A program made the position numbers and the translations under genes. This document shows, piece by piece, positions 1 through 14,786 of a stretch of 64,000 bases of DNA (position 1 is the stretch's first letter; every line of letters starts with the position of its first letter). The stretch lies in the NCBI GenBank assembly GCA_002946415.1, contig NJPS01000053.1, positions 55,200-119,199 on the forward strand. The letters are read 5' to 3'. A model generated the notes under the pieces. The model was not told the origin of the DNA and ran no database searches. It worked only from the letters and a program-made list of their open reading frames with translations. This DNA comes from Rutstroemia sp. NJR-2017a BVV2. Its lineage: Eukaryota > Ascomycota > Leotiomycetes > Helotiales > Rutstroemiaceae.

Positions 1-440
1 ATCGAACTATTATATAAAGATTATATAATAAAACAAAAGTTAAATATTTATATTTATAATATAGAAATAGAGAAAAGATATTTATAATTATTAATATATC
101 TTTATAAAAAATAATATTATAAAAATAAAGTATCTGAAAATAAATAGATATCAAAGTAATTAATAATATTTTTAGTAAAACTTTAGATTAGAATTATATA
201 ATATCTTAATAATATTTAATAATCTTAATAATAGGAATTATTAAAATTAATAAGATAATAAAGAATAAAAATCTATATAACTAAATAGTTTTTCTTAATA
301 TATAGAATTTTATATTTAATAATAATTATTACTTATTTATTTATTATTGTAAATAAATAATTGATTTTCTATATAATTATTATTAATAATAAACTTTATA
401 ATAATATTATTAATTATTATAATCGATAATATTCGAGATT
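1..440 (+). repeat. Partial LTR copy of the Gypsy-1 family, cut by the window edge
   Basis: The sequence runs in parallel with about 990-1,430 of the Gypsy-1 5' LTR, sharing for example the cgaactattatata block and the cgataatattcgagat block. It is more mutated than either Gypsy-1 LTR. No internal region can be attached to it here, so it may be a solo LTR or the end of a neighbouring element. The right boundary is blurred beyond about 436. Confidence 0.7.
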
Positions 441-921
441 CTACTTTATTATTTCAAAATAAATAATAATTATTTATTCCAGATTCTAAATATAAATTAA
501 CTAAAATACTTTAATAAAGCGAAAATTAATTTTGATTTATTTTAGTTTATAATTCTAATTTGTTCTAATCTATATAGTAATATTATAATTTATTATAATA
601 GTAAATAATAATATAAATTATATTTACAGATTTCTTTATATTTTTGTTATCTAATAATATCTTTATAATATTGATAATAATCAGATAATAAATATAAAAC
701 TAGATAATATAGAAAATATCTAATATTATTATTATTCCTTAATATAAAAAAATATAGATAATTTATATATTATAATTCTAGTTTATTCTAATATAGTTTT
801 AATTTATTTTAATATATATAATAATATAATAATATATAATAAAGATAAAAGATAATATATTATCTATATATAGATATCTCTATATCTCTATTTTCTAGTT
901 ATATTTTTTTATCTTATTATT
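441..921. other. AT-rich stretch with no recognisable gene
   Basis: Almost pure A/T with simple TA-rich runs. No coding frame, RNA gene or clear repeat family was recognised. It is the left flank of Gypsy-1. Confidence 0.6.
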
Positions 922-1473
922 TGTTACGATATATCTAAATAAAAGTTTAAGAACTTTAGGTTTAGAGAATAGTTAATTATTATTTGATAAAGTCGAACTA
1001 TTATATAGAGATTATATAATAAAATAGAGTTTAAATATCTATATTTATAATATAGAGATAAAGAAAAGATATCTATAATTATCGAGATACCTTTATAAAG
1101 AATAATATTATAAAAATAAAGTATCTAAAGATAGATAAATACTAGAGTAATTAATAATATCTTTAGTAGAACTTTAGATAAAGATTATCTAATATCTTAA
1201 TAATTCCAGCAATTTTAGTATTATTAGAATCGATAGAACTAATAAGATAGTAGAGAATAAAGATCTATATAATTAGATAATTTTCCTTTATATATAGAAC
1301 TTCGTATTTAATAACAATTATTACTTATTTACTTATTATTGTAAATAATGATCGATTCTCTATATAACTATTATCAATAATAAACTCTATAATAATATTA
1401 CTAGTTGTTATAATCGATAATATTCGAGATCTTGACTATTTCTATATAATTCAGAAGATAAATATTTGTAATA
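922..1473 (+). repeat. Gypsy-1 5' LTR (552 bp)
   Basis: Starts TGTTACGATATATC and ends GTAATA, the expected short inverted termini (TGTTAC/GTAACA) after C-to-T change. It matches 35,722-36,239 along its length. The 34-bp length difference is explained by one internal deletion in the 3' copy near the ttatcaagatacc block. Confidence 0.8.
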
Positions 1474-1561
1474 CTTTAAATATCTTTGTTATTTTATATA
1501 CCGAATCGATATAGCTTTAAACAATATTATAATAGCTAGATCTATAAGCTAACTACTAGCT

Positions 1562-2640
1562 TTGTTGCTTATTATAAATATAACTATATCTTCACTAAAT
1601 TGTAATAGTAATATTGTTATAGCTTATAGCAATACTAATAACAAAGAAAGTAATAACGATAATAACAAACTGAAGAAATTCAGATTTCAAGAAACCTTGA
1701 AAGTTATACTACTAGATAAATATAATAGTAATAGAAAGAAATTGGAAATCTTTCTTTTATAATTAAGAATATATTTCAAATTCAATATTAACAAATTCGA
1801 TATCCGAGATACTAAGAATCTCTAGATTATCTCTTATCTAAGAGATAAAATAGCTAAATAGATTAAATCTTTTCTAACTAATTATTTCGAGAATAGTTAT
1901 AACCTAGTTATTATAATAGTAACTACTATAGTTATATTCGCAAATTACAAAAGATTCTGTAAAGAAATCAAATAAATATTTGGAGATATCGATATTATAA
2001 GAACTATAGAATAATAACTTTTTAATTTATAATAAACCGGATCTATAATCAATTATATAACAGAATTTCAAAAATACAGAAATCAAATTAACTAAGAAAT
2101 AATAGCACTACTTAATTATTATATAAAAGAACTAAAGAGAAATATTAAACTCGAATTATCTTGAAGAAACTCGATCGATAATATAAATAACTTGATCGAA
2201 GAAACTATTTATATCGATAATAGAAATTATAAATTCCAAAGAGAAATATACTTTAGTAATATAAATTAATACTCTCAATAATATCGATAGAATAAGAAAA
2301 GATCAAAGTTTTCCAAAAAACAATATACTAGAAAAAAGATTTATAATAATTCTATATAACTAGATATAATAAACTCAAAAAACAATTTTTTCTAAAATAA
2401 ACAAAACTACTAATAAAAACAGAAACTTTATTTCAAATACAAATTCCTAGAATACTAAATAAAAGATTACTAAAGGAAATCTCAAAAGATAAAATCTAAA
2501 TAAACTAATTAGAAAGAAAAGAAATAACTTAAATTTATAGTAGAATAAAACAATAGCTAGATTATATCTAGATACTAATTAAATATAATAAATAGTTATC
2601 AAATTATTTAAGAAATAGATTATATATAACTAATATAGAT
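1562..2640 (+). pseudogene. Gypsy-1 gag relic
   Basis: An open stretch of 66 codons begins at 1,562. The frame continues through TAA/TAG codons at Gln/Trp-like positions with a gag-like pattern (KVILLDKYNSNRKKLEIFLL near 1,700, then a helical region to about 2,220 and a Lys/Gln-rich basic tail). Retrotransposon Gag is the structural particle protein and the position just after the LTR fits. No intact zinc knuckle is visible because Cys codons have been mutated. The exact end and the junction to protease are uncertain. Confidence 0.6.
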
Positions 2641-5600
2641 TATTTATTATAAAGATTTGTATTTAGTTTATAAAATAAATAAAAAGAAAATAGATTAGTA
2701 TCTAAAAAAGCCTAGTAATAAGAAAATTATTATTTAAAACAAATCTCCAAAATAAGAAGAGATATAATTTTTAGAAAAAATCAGTTATTATAAAACTAGA
2801 TCTTGAAAATAAAAGATATTTATAAACTTATTAAATAATAATAGATTCTAGAACAATACTCGAAATATCCGAGATCAACTAATTATAAATTACTATTATA
2901 AGTTGGAACTTGAGATTGGTTCTACTAAGATATAATAAAAAACTCGAACTTATAAAAGATTTAGAGAATTCCAATAATATAATCTATCAAGTAATAAAGA
3001 AACTTAGGAAGTTATTTACCAATATAGTTATAAAGATCAATGAAATATATTATTATAGAAATTGATTTAATTATAAAAGATAGTATTATAGATCTTCAAA
3101 TATAAAATATCTATCAAATATATTGATATTCCTATTAGATAAATCCTCAAAATAAAGATTAAAATAAATCTAAATATAGTCTAGAAAGATATAATTGATA
3201 TCTAGAAGAGATTCTTTGATTTTATAAAAAATAGCAAGTTTAAAATTATAAACCGAAACCAGAAAAGAATTAATTAGAAATAATTTACCGAAAATATAAA
3301 TAAAGAACTAACTAGGAAGTTTAGAGCTATTTTAGGATTAAAATAGATTCTTTACAAAATATATATAAATAGATACTTACTCTAAATAATAATAGATTTA
3401 GGAATAATAAAGAATTTTATAATACTAGAAACTATAGTATTAGTAAAATTGTAAATTCTCGAGAAATTAGTTCTATATAGACTCTATCTTATTAATAAAC
3501 AATTAGCTAAAAGAGATAAATTAGTTTAATATAAAATATAAGAATTTGAGATATAACTAAAATAGTATTCTGAATAAATAAAAATAAATTTGATTTTATT
3601 AGAAGAATACTAACTAATTTTGGGAATATTATAGCTAAAAAGCTATAACTTATATATCAACTAAATTGTAATAACTATATAATATAATAAATATAAATAT
3701 AAAACAAAGTTTATATAAAGTCTCGTAAAACTAATATCTAATTAAGAACTAAAAACAATATATTTACTGAAGTTGGATATCTTAACTTAAGATCCTTTAC
3801 TAAAAGATATATTAATATAATATTAGAAATATACCAAGATTTTCAAAGAAAAATCTTATAAAGATATCTTATCAAAATACTAGTTTTGGGATTATAAAGT
3901 AAAATTGGAAGAAGGAAAAAAACTACTATTTTTACTAATTATATTATTATTAGAGAAAAAGCTTAGAATACTTCAAAAATATATTATAGAAAATTTAACA
4001 AAAAGATTTATTAAGAAATCCTATTTATTTACAAATATATCAATCTTTTTTATACCTAAAACTTATAATACAAAATTAAAACCAGTTATCGATTATCGAA
4101 AACTGAATATTATTACTATTAAAGATCGATATATATTATTATTAGCTAGTAAGTTATAAAATCGAATCGGGAAAACTAAATATTTTACTAAATTGAATCA
4201 ATATATAGAATTTAACTTAATCTGAATCAAGGAAGGAGATAAATAGAAAATAATATTTTATATATAATATAGATATTATAAATACTAAGTTATATCTTTC
4301 GGACTTATTAATATATCTATAATATATATATATTTAGTTAATAATTTATTAAGAAAGTACCTCGATAACTATTATATAATATACTTGGATAATATCTTAA
4401 TTTTTACCAAGATCTTTGAAAAATATATCAAGATTATATAGGAAATATTATAGATTCTAATAGATATAAGTATTTTACTAAAACTTTCGAAATACAAATT
4501 TTATATTATTAAAACCGAATTCTTAAAATATATTATTAGAATTCACAAACTCGAAATAAATCTAAGAAAAGTAAAAGAAGTTTTAAAATAGATATAATCT
4601 ACTATAATTAAAGAAATATAATTATTTTTGGGATTTGCAAATTTCTATAAATAATTTATTAAAAGTTATTTGAAAATCGCAATACTATTTATAAAGTTAA
4701 CCAAGAAAGATTATAAATATAAATAAAATAATATAGTATAAAAAATATTTGAGATCCTCAAATAAATCTTTATATAGATACTAGTTTTTATTATCTTCGA
4801 TCTAGAATTACCGATTATTATTAAGATAGATATATTAGATTATATATTAGATATAGTCTTTAGCTAGCTAAATAAAGATAAGAAACTATAACTAATAATA
4901 TATTATTCAAGAAAGCTTTAGTTAACCAAATTGAACTATGAAATTTATAATAAGAAATTTCTAGCAATTATTGATACTTTTAGAAAATAGAGAGTTTATT
5001 TCGAAAGATCTAAATATATAGTCCAAGTTTATTTAGATTATAAGAATTTGATATACTTTATAATAACTAAAGTTCTAAATAGATAATAAATATAATAAAT
5101 AGAAATATTAGCTATATATAATTTCAAGATATTATATATTAAAGAAAACGAAAATATTAGAACCAATATATTTAGTAGAAAACTAGAATATTTAAAGAAT
5201 AAGATATATAAATTATATATTATATTTTGCTAGAATAGAGATTTATTAATATTCAACTTAGTCTAATTAGTTATAATAATATTATTTTATAATAACTATT
5301 TAGAAAAGTAAATATAAAAGTACTATAGAAATAATTCTACTATAAAACAAATACTAGAATAATTAGATAAAAGATTTATAATCAAAGATAGTATTATATA
5401 TTTCTATAGAAAGATATATATTTCTTCGATCTTAACTAAATAGTTTATTTAGAAATAATATAAACTATTAGTTTATAGATATCAAAGAATTATAAAAATA
5501 TTTACAAGAATTAAAGTAAATTTATATTTTCCACAAATAAAAAAGATAGTTAAAGAAGTTATCAAAAACTATAATATCTATATATAGAATAAAACTTTAC

Positions 5601-6446
5601 AATATACTTTATATAATTAATTCAAAACTCCGAATATATTTCCTTAGTTATAGAAATCCATTATATAGAACTTTGTAGTTAAATTACTATCTTCGAAGAA
5701 CTTAATAATAGAAGTAATATATAATTCTATTCTAATTATAGTAAATTGATTAACCAAGTTTAGATATATAGTTCTATATAAAGAAAGTAATATAACTAAA
5801 GATTTAATTTATATATTTTTACAAACAATAATTAATATATATAATATACTAGAAAAAATTATTTCAGATTAAGATAAACTCTTTATATCAAAATTTTGAT
5901 AGATATTTATAATACTATTAAAGATCAAAAGAAAGTTTTCAATAGTATTCTATTTATAAATAGATAACTAGATAGAATAATTAAATTAAATTATAGAACA
6001 ATATTTATATTATTATATAAATTATCAATAAGATAATTAAGTAGAACTACTATTATTTATATAATTTATATATAATATATCTGAAGCTACAACAACAAAT
6101 ATATTATTAGTATATACTAACTTTAGATTCGAGCTAAAAATATATAATATCTAGTTTCCAGATATAGTAAACTTAGATATCGATATAACAAAGATAAAAG
6201 ATTTAAAGAATTTATATAAATAACTATTACTTGATATCAAGTTCATTATATAATAAATAATATAATATTATAACCAGAAATATAATATAAAATCAATATT
6301 TAAAAAATAAAATAAAATTTACTTTCTTAAATAAAATATCAATATAAAAAAACCAAATAATAAACTAGATTATAAGAAATTAGGATTCTTCAAAATTAGT
6401 AAAATAGTTAGATTAGTTAATTACTATTTAGAGTTATTACAAATAA
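2640..6446 (+). pseudogene. Gypsy-1 pol relic: protease, reverse transcriptase, RNase H, integrase
   Basis: The reverse transcriptase is clear. The frame near 3,905-4,160 reads PVIDYRKLNIITIKDRY, a Ty3/Gypsy RT signature. The catalytic YLDD box appears near 4,381 as YLDNILIFT, with the second Asp codon changed GAT to AAT. RNase H follows to about 5,200 and integrase from about 5,350. The integrase C-terminal part (KLDYKKLGFFKISKIV near 6,370) runs up to the Copia A1 insertion and resumes at 34,832. Dozens of in-frame TAA/TAG codons make it non-functional. Confidence 0.8.
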
Positions 6447-6451
6447 TAAAT

Positions 6452-6785
6452 TATTATAAAAACTAATTAACTGATATAAACTATAAAGATTACTAATTTA
6501 AATTAGAATTTCTCTATAACTATAGATTTATTTAATAAACAATTTATATATTTGGACTTTAAAGATTAATAATCTCTTTATATAAATCTTCGGTATTAGT
6601 AATCCTAGAACTTTATTATTTAGATATTACTTTATATTTTAGATCTCTCTTATGAAGATCATCAACTTATAAAAGAGATTGAGAAGATTAGCTTAAGAAG
6701 ATTAGATAATTATTACTTAATTATATAATTATTTAATATTATTCTTATTTAATTCCTTTTTGCTTAGTTATCATAATATATAATA
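6452..6785 (+). repeat. Copia-A1 5' LTR (334 bp)
   Basis: Aligns without a gap to the A2 LTR at 14,787-15,120, with differences that are nearly all transitions. The start TATTATAAAAACTAATT corresponds to A2 TGTCACAGAAACTGATC. Confidence 0.93.
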
Positions 6786-6799
6786 GTTATAAATCTGAT
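6786..6799 (+). promoter_or_regulatory. Copia-A1 primer-binding site (mutated)
   Basis: GTTATAAATCTGAT directly follows the LTR and is the RIP-altered form of the A2 primer-binding site GTTATAAGCCCGGT. Confidence 0.7.
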
Positions 6800-6928
6800 A
6801 TAATATATAATTCTTTTATATAACTATCTATTAGCTTATTTGATAATTACCTTTATTTATTTATTATTTTATCTGTTATATTACTTTTACTATTATTATT
6901 GATCTTTATAAATATATCGAACCTCAAT

Positions 6929-9900
6929 ATAATCGGTAATATCAAGTTTATTATCTATACCTAGTAATTAATATAGTATTTGGAACTCAAATAATAATAT
7001 CTAGTTAAAGATATTTAGTATCTTATCAATCCTAATCTTATTTCTAATTTTATATATCTCAAAGTAATTAGTATAAATCAAAATAATACTTTCAACTAGT
7101 TTATTATTTCTATATTATCTCTATCTATCTTCAACAAATTCAGAATATAGTATAATACTAAATTCTATAAAAAATACTATATTGATCTCGATAATTTCAA
7201 ATCTATAATACTATCTGATACTTAGATAACTAATATTGAAGATATAGATAAAAATAATATCTTTAGTTTTTCTAATCTAAATAGTTAGTAATCTTTATAA
7301 ACAACTTTATCTATTTAGAAACCAAAGTACTTAGTATTATCAATTATTAATAATATCAAGGATATTTTCAAGTTTCTTGAAAGAGAATATAGAAGTTATA
7401 AAGCTAAATAGGAAATAATATATAAAGTATATAAAGAAGTCTATATATAGATTTTATCAATAATCGATATAATTTACTTTATTGATATCTCTCAACAAAT
7501 ATCAATAACTAATAAAATCATTTTATATAATATAATTCTTTCTTTTAAGTAATATTTTGTATTTATAGATTTATCTATTATATTCGGTCTTCAATATAAA
7601 TATAGAGATATATTTCAATAAGTATAATAAAATTATACTATATCTTCAACTTAGTTCAAGAAATAGATTATTATCTATACCAAGACTAAAAGTTATAGAT
7701 TTCTCGAGATTTAGAGAATTCTTATAATTATTACTTTCCTCAAAGTAATTAAGGAAAAAATCTATTTTATTTAGATTGAAAACTAGTTAATTAAAATAGA
7801 AATAAATTAGTAATTTAGCTTACTATATAAAACTTTTGATAACTATATTAATATTATTAATAGATTTATTGAAATAAGATCTCGCGATACCAAAAACAAG
7901 AATATATATATAACTAATATATCTATAGATAATAATATATTTATAAAAGTAGTACCTAATAATTAGCAATTATCAGAACTATCTACCGAAAATAGCTAAA
8001 GCTAACAAAATAAGAATAATAAAACTAAATTACTTTATCTTTATTATCTTACTACTTAGTTTGAAGAAACTAAAAATCGATATAACTAGAAACTAGAAAA
8101 CTATATTAACTTAAATAATCTATTATAAGGTAAATCTCCAAAAGATACCTTTATAGATATCAAGATCAAATAAATAAAAAAGTAGATTAATAATCCAAGA
8201 TAGAAAGATCTAAAGAAACTATTTATTAATAAAAGAATCAAATTACCAAATAAGAAAACTTCTATAAGTACTTAATTATTTTTCTCTAATAAAGTTATTA
8301 ATATAATTATTTTATTTATTTTTATATAAATTAGTAATCCTAGTATATTCTCTATCTTAGTTATTACTAAAAAGTATTATCTAGTAAACTTAATATTTCT
8401 CGATAATTATAATATAATATATTTGATCAACAATATTTCATTTCTTAATAATAGCAAAATCATAAATACTAATAATAATAATATTATCGAATATAGTACT
8501 TTATTGCTCCAAATCATTAGATATAGTATTTATATAATTAAGAAAATTCTTAATAAAGTAAATAATTCAAAAACTGAAGATCTTATATTAATTAATATAA
8601 TAGTTATTTCTAGATTTCATATAAATATCGTTTCTGAATTATATTTACAGAAATTAGATTTATAAGTATATAGTTTTGATAGTATATTAAGATATAATCC
8701 AATAAAGAAAAATATAATTATTATTACTCTTCTTTATATATATAATCTAATTTTCTTGAAATTCAAGAAAATTTCTTTTTATCCAATTATTATATATCCT
8801 ATATTTATAAATTATATTATAATAATATATCTAACTATAAATTATAAAATCAGAAAATACTATAACTGATCTCGAGACTCTATACTAGTATAATCAAATT
8901 CAGCTCAAATATAGTATAATTATATAGAATATCTTAATAAAATTACTTTGGAGAAATTGATAGATAAAGTAAAAGAAGTAAAAATTAAGAAGATTCTTTG
9001 AATTGATTATAAAAATTATTTTCTAATATATACTAAATAGATTATTAACTATTAGTTTAGAAATCGGTAATCTAGATAATCCTTTTATAAGATTATATAA
9101 GATCTTTTCAATTTTCCGAAAGTATTTAATAATTATATATAGCTCTTAGTAATCAAGAAGATATATAATAAAAAAATCTTTGGATTTCCACTAATCTAGA
9201 AAACTTATCTAGAAGTATTTTATATTATTATTATTTTTAAGATATAGATAAAATATCAATATAACTTATCTATATATATTATCAAACAAGATAATAATAT
9301 TTCAATAATTAGAATCAAAAACTATATCGGTTTTGAGATCTAGATTAAATAAGAAGAGATTGAGATAAAACTATTACTAGTAAATATCTATTAATCAAAT
9401 AGTATTATAGAAAGAGTAAAGTAGAAGATTATTACTAAATCAATTAAGATATAAATCTAAACAAACTTTCTTTCTAATTTTTAACTTAAGATTATAACTA
9501 TAGTAATATATCTCTATAATATTAACTTATTGGAAATAAGAGATTTCAGAACTCTAAATAAGATTCTTAACTTGTAATTTCAGTAATACTTTAGATAGTA
9601 TAATCTTATATTAATTATAAAAATCTATATAAATCTATAACCAAATTAGAATAGAATATACTAATTTAGATATTATATTTATTTTCTTAATAAAGATAGA
9701 GAATTAGATATAAATAAGAAATTATATAAAGTAAATCTTCGAGTTTATTTAGAATATCTAATAGATTATATATCTAATATACTAATTTATAGAATTTAGG
9801 TTTCTATATTTAAATAAATTATTATTACTCGAAATATTAAGTTCAATAAGAATATTCTTTATTCTAAAGAAGCTAAATCTAAGAAAACTATTTCTAAAGA

Positions 9901-10729
9901 GTATTTAAAAGAAATATCTCGATTATTAGATATTTATATAATTGAAAACCTTAATAGATCAATTCTCGAAAATAATAATATAACTAATTTTATAGTTACT
10001 ACTAAGAAGATTACTTTGCAATTTACTAATTAATAAGAAGTCTATAAGTAGAACTCGAAGATAAATAATAATCTTAATAAAGATAATAATAAGAATCTTC
10101 TTAATAATCTATAACTTGAAGATAATAATCTATATCTCAAAAGAAGTAATAAAAATCTAGATAAATATTAACCTGAAAATCAGTTTTCAGATTAGATAAT
10201 TAGTAATATTATAATTTAATTCAATATTAGTAAAAAGTTAACTAATCTTTATAATATCCTATTAGTAATTATAATAGATAACTAGATACTAAATAATTCT
10301 ATATCAACCGATAAGTTGGAAATTAGGATACTAACTAAGTTTAGAAGTAAAATAGATTTCAAATATTATAATATTATCGATATTCTATATAGAGAATATA
10401 AAGATAATTCAGATAATGAATTCTTCTAACTAATATACTTTATAATTGAAGATACTTTATATAATCCTATATATATTATATATAATAGTGATAATTTGTA
10501 TAAATAGAAAGAGATTAAGATAGTTCAATTTAATAACTCTCTATTATTAAATGAAAAAGGTTAATTATTTAAGAAATTAAGATTCGTTATTGAAATCTTT
10601 ATAAGAAAATCAGATATATCTAAAAAGGCTTTTCTGGAGATTAGACTATTTATTTATAAAATAGATAAATTTATCTCTAAGTTCGAAATATATAAATAAA
10701 GATATTATTATTAAAGATATAATAGAATA
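6929..10729 (+). pseudogene. Copia-A1 gag-pol, 5' part (gag, protease, integrase)
   Basis: Follows A2 gag-pol codon for codon. The A2 start ATG (15,264) is ATA here at 6,929, so the start itself is lost. Gag, protease and integrase parts are recognisable by alignment to A2, with TAA/TAG at Gln/Trp codons throughout. The frame stops at the Copia-B insertion in the linker between integrase and reverse transcriptase, equivalent to about 19,065 in A2, and continues at 29,299. Confidence 0.9.
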
Positions 10730-10734
10730 ATTAT

Positions 10735-11052
10735 TATTACGGAAGTAGGTAGTGAAGTTAGTGAAATTAGGTATAAGCAGATCAGATTAACTAGTTAAAC
10801 TAGTCAATAATCTAATCTAAATAATTATACTTTCTAAGTTATAGAAGTTACAAACTATAACTTAAAAATACTAACTTGATAGATTATTCTAAGATAAAAA
10901 TCTTCTCTTCTTTTCTAAGTTCGGAGAGTATAGTAATTATTGATCAGATATAAATATTTGCGAAAAGATTATTAGATAGAAAATAATCAACTAATTCTAC
11001 TATCTTAATTTCTTTCTTTATAATTTAGCTATAAGGTATTTGTAATATAATA
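10735..11052 (+). repeat. Copia-B 5' LTR (318 bp)
   Basis: Starts TATTACGGAAGTAGG, from TGTTACGGAAG before mutation, and ends ATAATA. It aligns along its length with 28,976-29,293, with mostly C/T and G/A differences. Confidence 0.92.
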
Positions 11053-11066
11053 GTTATAAGTCTGGT
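11053..11066 (+). promoter_or_regulatory. Copia-B primer-binding site, half-tRNA-iMet type
   Basis: GTTATAAGTCTGGT starts directly after the LTR. It matches the family A site GTTATAAGCCCGGT apart from transitions. Both resemble the complement of the anticodon stem-loop of initiator tRNA-Met (GGTTATGAGCCC type), the internal priming site used by Drosophila copia. Confidence 0.7.
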
Positions 11067-11189
11067 TTAGTGAAACTCTTTTACTATATATAATTGCTAC
11101 TACTTATAAATATCTTTACTTACTTTATTTACTTCTTATATAATTATTGTATCAAACCAATCCTGTTACTCTATCTATTTAAGATTATT

Positions 11190-14100
11190 ATATCCAAAGA
11201 TATCGGTAAAGCTAAGCTAGTTACTAAATCAGATTAACTAATATAGTATCTCCAACTTCGGCGAATTTGCCAAATTAATAATATTTGGAATTTAGTTAAT
11301 CCTATCAAATTCGAGAAATAGATCGATTAGCTTACTACTACTCTATTTACTATACTAACCTTGGTTCAACTTATATCTGGAGAAGATTATAAATACTATA
11401 TTTAGTATAAGTAAATACTTTCAGAATATATTGAAGTTATTAAAAATACTATTATAACTAATACCGAAGATAGTACTTCCAATACTCTAGAATCGAATAG
11501 AAAAGTTAACTAGCTAGTATCATTAATACAATTATAACTAACTATTCTTAATAATATCAAAGATCTTTATTTGATCCTCAAAAAGGAATATTGTAAGTTT
11601 AAAGCCAATTACAATATTTATTATCAAGTATTTAAAGAAGTATATTAATAGATTATTAATATAGTGGATAATATATATATATTGGATATTTCTCTTGAAA
11701 GAGATAACTCTTCTGAGATTACTTTTAAAGAGATAATTATTTCTTTCAAAGAATATTTTGCTTTAATAAATATAGCTATTCTAAACAAAGTATAGTTTGA
11801 ATATCTTGATATACTTAATCAAGTAAAATATAATATAATCGATCCCAACCAATAGTATCTAAAGTAAAATAGAGTATTTATATAAATCTCTATCTATAAA
11901 ATCTCTAATATCGAAGAAATCCTTAATATTATAGCTTTCCTCAAAGTAGTATATAAAAAGATAACTCTTCTATAAACTAAGAATCAGTTTAATAAAGTAA
12001 TTACAAATACTTAACTAAGAAAACCTATTATAATCTTGAAATAATATAGTTTTATTTTCGGAAACTTAGTTACTATCTATATAAAGAATCCAAAAAATAA
12101 AATAATCTTTATATTTATCAATTCGGCAAATAATTCGAATAATAGTTTCTAAAAGGATAATTATATCAATAATAATCTAGATAATAAGAACAAAGGATCA
12201 AATTCAAGAAGATAATTTTATAGATATCAAAAAATCAGTAACCCTACTTAGGTTAAATATCTATATCGACTTTATATATAGTAGATAGAAGAACCAGAAA
12301 ATAGTAAATATAGATAAATATCTAAAGATTGCAAATATCTTCTTTTAGTAATCCAGAGAAAAACCTTTATAAGAAAAAATAATATTCTAACTAAGTAGAA
12401 TATCAAAACGATTCTAGAATATCTTAATTTTCTATACTGGAATTCTTTATATATTATACTTGCTAGCAAAGGATATAAGATCAATAATTAAATCAATAAT
12501 ACAATCTTATTACTATTTCCTAGAAAGATTATTAATATAATTATTAATCTACAATTAGTTAAGAAGACTGATAGTATAGGAATCTATATTATATCAATTA
12601 TTACTAACTACTACTATCTAATAGATAGTATCTTTTTAGATAACTATAGAACTATATACTTAGTTAATAATATCAATCTTCTAGATAATAACAAATATAA
12701 TTGAATGATCTCAAATAATATTATAAAATATAGAACCTCTTCCCTCGATATCATAAACTATAGAATATATATAATCAAAAATTGTCTTTATAGTATATAT
12801 AGATCCAATACTAAGAATCTAGTTTTTATAAATATAACTTTGGTACCTAGTTTTTATATCAATATCGTTTCAGAAACTCGACTTCGTAATTCGGATTTAT
12901 AAGTTTATAAACTAGATAGTATTTTAAGAATCGGAATACTAAAGTCAAGTATTATTATAGCTAACTTAGAATATAAATTCAATCTAATATTCCTTGAATT
13001 CAAGAAGCCTTCTATCTCCTACTTAACTATCTTATCAAATATACTAATAAGTAACTCTATAATAGTATATCTAATATTAAGTTATAAAATCCACTATTTA
13101 TATTATAAATCAAAGAACCCTTTACTACCAAAAGAAGATAATATAAACCGATAATATAACTAAGTAAGTTATCTAGAATAAAAAGTATTCGAAAAACTTA
13201 TATATTTTGCAAGAGATATTCGAATCAAAGATTTGAAATATATTGATTATAAGAATTATATATAAGTATATACTAAGTAGATCATCAAATATAATTCAAG
13301 TAACTGATCTTCTCTGTAACTATTTTATAAAATCATATAGGATCTATTCGACTTCTTAAACTTATATAATAGAATATTATAATTGTTATTGATTAAAGAA
13401 GTATTTAGTAGAAAACTCTTCGGATTCCCACTATATCAGAAATTGTACTTTGAGGTATTCAGTATAATAATTATATTCGAGGTCTAGATATAATACTAAT
13501 ATAGATTAGCAATCTATATAATTAAGTAGAACAATAATACTTCTGTTATTTCAATTATAGATATAACTCTATATTAGAGATAGACTATAAAGCAAAATAT
13601 CGAAATTGAATTATCCTTATTTAATATCTATAAATCGAATAGAGTTATAGAACAAACCAATTAGGAAATAATTATAAAAGCGATCAAAATATATATAAAT
13701 ATAAACTTACTAGAGAACCTTTAGATCGAAATTGTTCAGACTACAATTTATCTTTATAATATTAATCTATTCTAAGAACGAGATTTCAAAACCTTAAATG
13801 AAATACTTGAATTATAGTTCCAATTATATTTTCGCTGGTATAACTCTATATTAGTTATCTAGATTACTTCAGATCTTCGACCTAATTAGAATAGAATTTA
13901 CTATTATAGATACCAAGTTTACTTCTTAGATAAAGATAGAGAAGTAAATAAAAAGAGAAAATAGTATAAATTAAATTCTAGAATATATATTGGTTATCTA
14001 GTAGGTTATATCCTGGAAATATCAATTTATAGAATATAGATATTATAGCTCAAATAGATCATTATTATGAGAAATATTATATTCAACAAGGAACTAATAT

Positions 14101-14786
14101 ATTTCTACGAAAACAAGTCTAGTTTGATACTACTAGTTGATCAAACTATAGAATTTATTTATAAGCTTAATGAAAAAGTAGATCTTCAACCAAATAGATC
14201 TATCTTAGAGAATAATAATATAGTTCACCAAATAGATATTATAGTAGAAATCTTATAACTCTCTATTTCATTAGGAGATCAAAATACTATATCAAGCTAT
14301 TCTTCGATCTCGGAGATAAGTATTACTAGTGAAGATAATAATAAAAGATTAAATAGTAGTTCTAAACTTAATAGTATACCAGACTATCTAGATAATAATA
14401 AAGAACTATAAATAAGAAAATCAAACCTATCTATATTAGGTAAAAGATCAAATATAGAGGAATTATATCTATTTACTTAAGGTAAAGGATTACTAAAGAT
14501 TAGTCTATATCTTCTTATTATAGATAAAGAAATTAAAAGCCAAACTTATATATAACTATCAAGAAAAGGCCTATTTCCTTTTATTATAGGAAAAGGAATT
14601 AAAAGTTATATACTTACTTAATAAAGATTCAATGATTTGAAGAACGATAATATAATAGATATTGTAATATATATAATACTAATACTTAGAAATAGGAATA
14701 GTTATAAATACCAAGATAAAGATAATATCGATTTGAATGAATCTAATACTACTATAGATTTTGAGCTTACTAATACTATAGATATA
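11190..14786 (+). pseudogene. Copia-B gag-pol, 5' part (gag, protease, integrase)
   Basis: The frame begins at an ATA (probably a former ATG) at 11,190 and reads a gag-like N-terminus resembling family A (IGKAKLV against IGNVKLT). A basic region with zinc-knuckle-like spacing lies near 12,230. A protease-like segment follows (LIDSIFLDNYRTIYLVNN near 12,615). The integrase core lies about 13,320-13,830, including SNRVIEQTNQEIIIKAIKI, the Copia NG..ER motif region. The integrase C-terminal strand IYRIQILQLKQIIIMRNIIF is near 14,030. The frame runs into the A2 insertion at 14,787 and continues at 24,602. Stops are all of the Gln/Trp-derived kind. Confidence 0.85.
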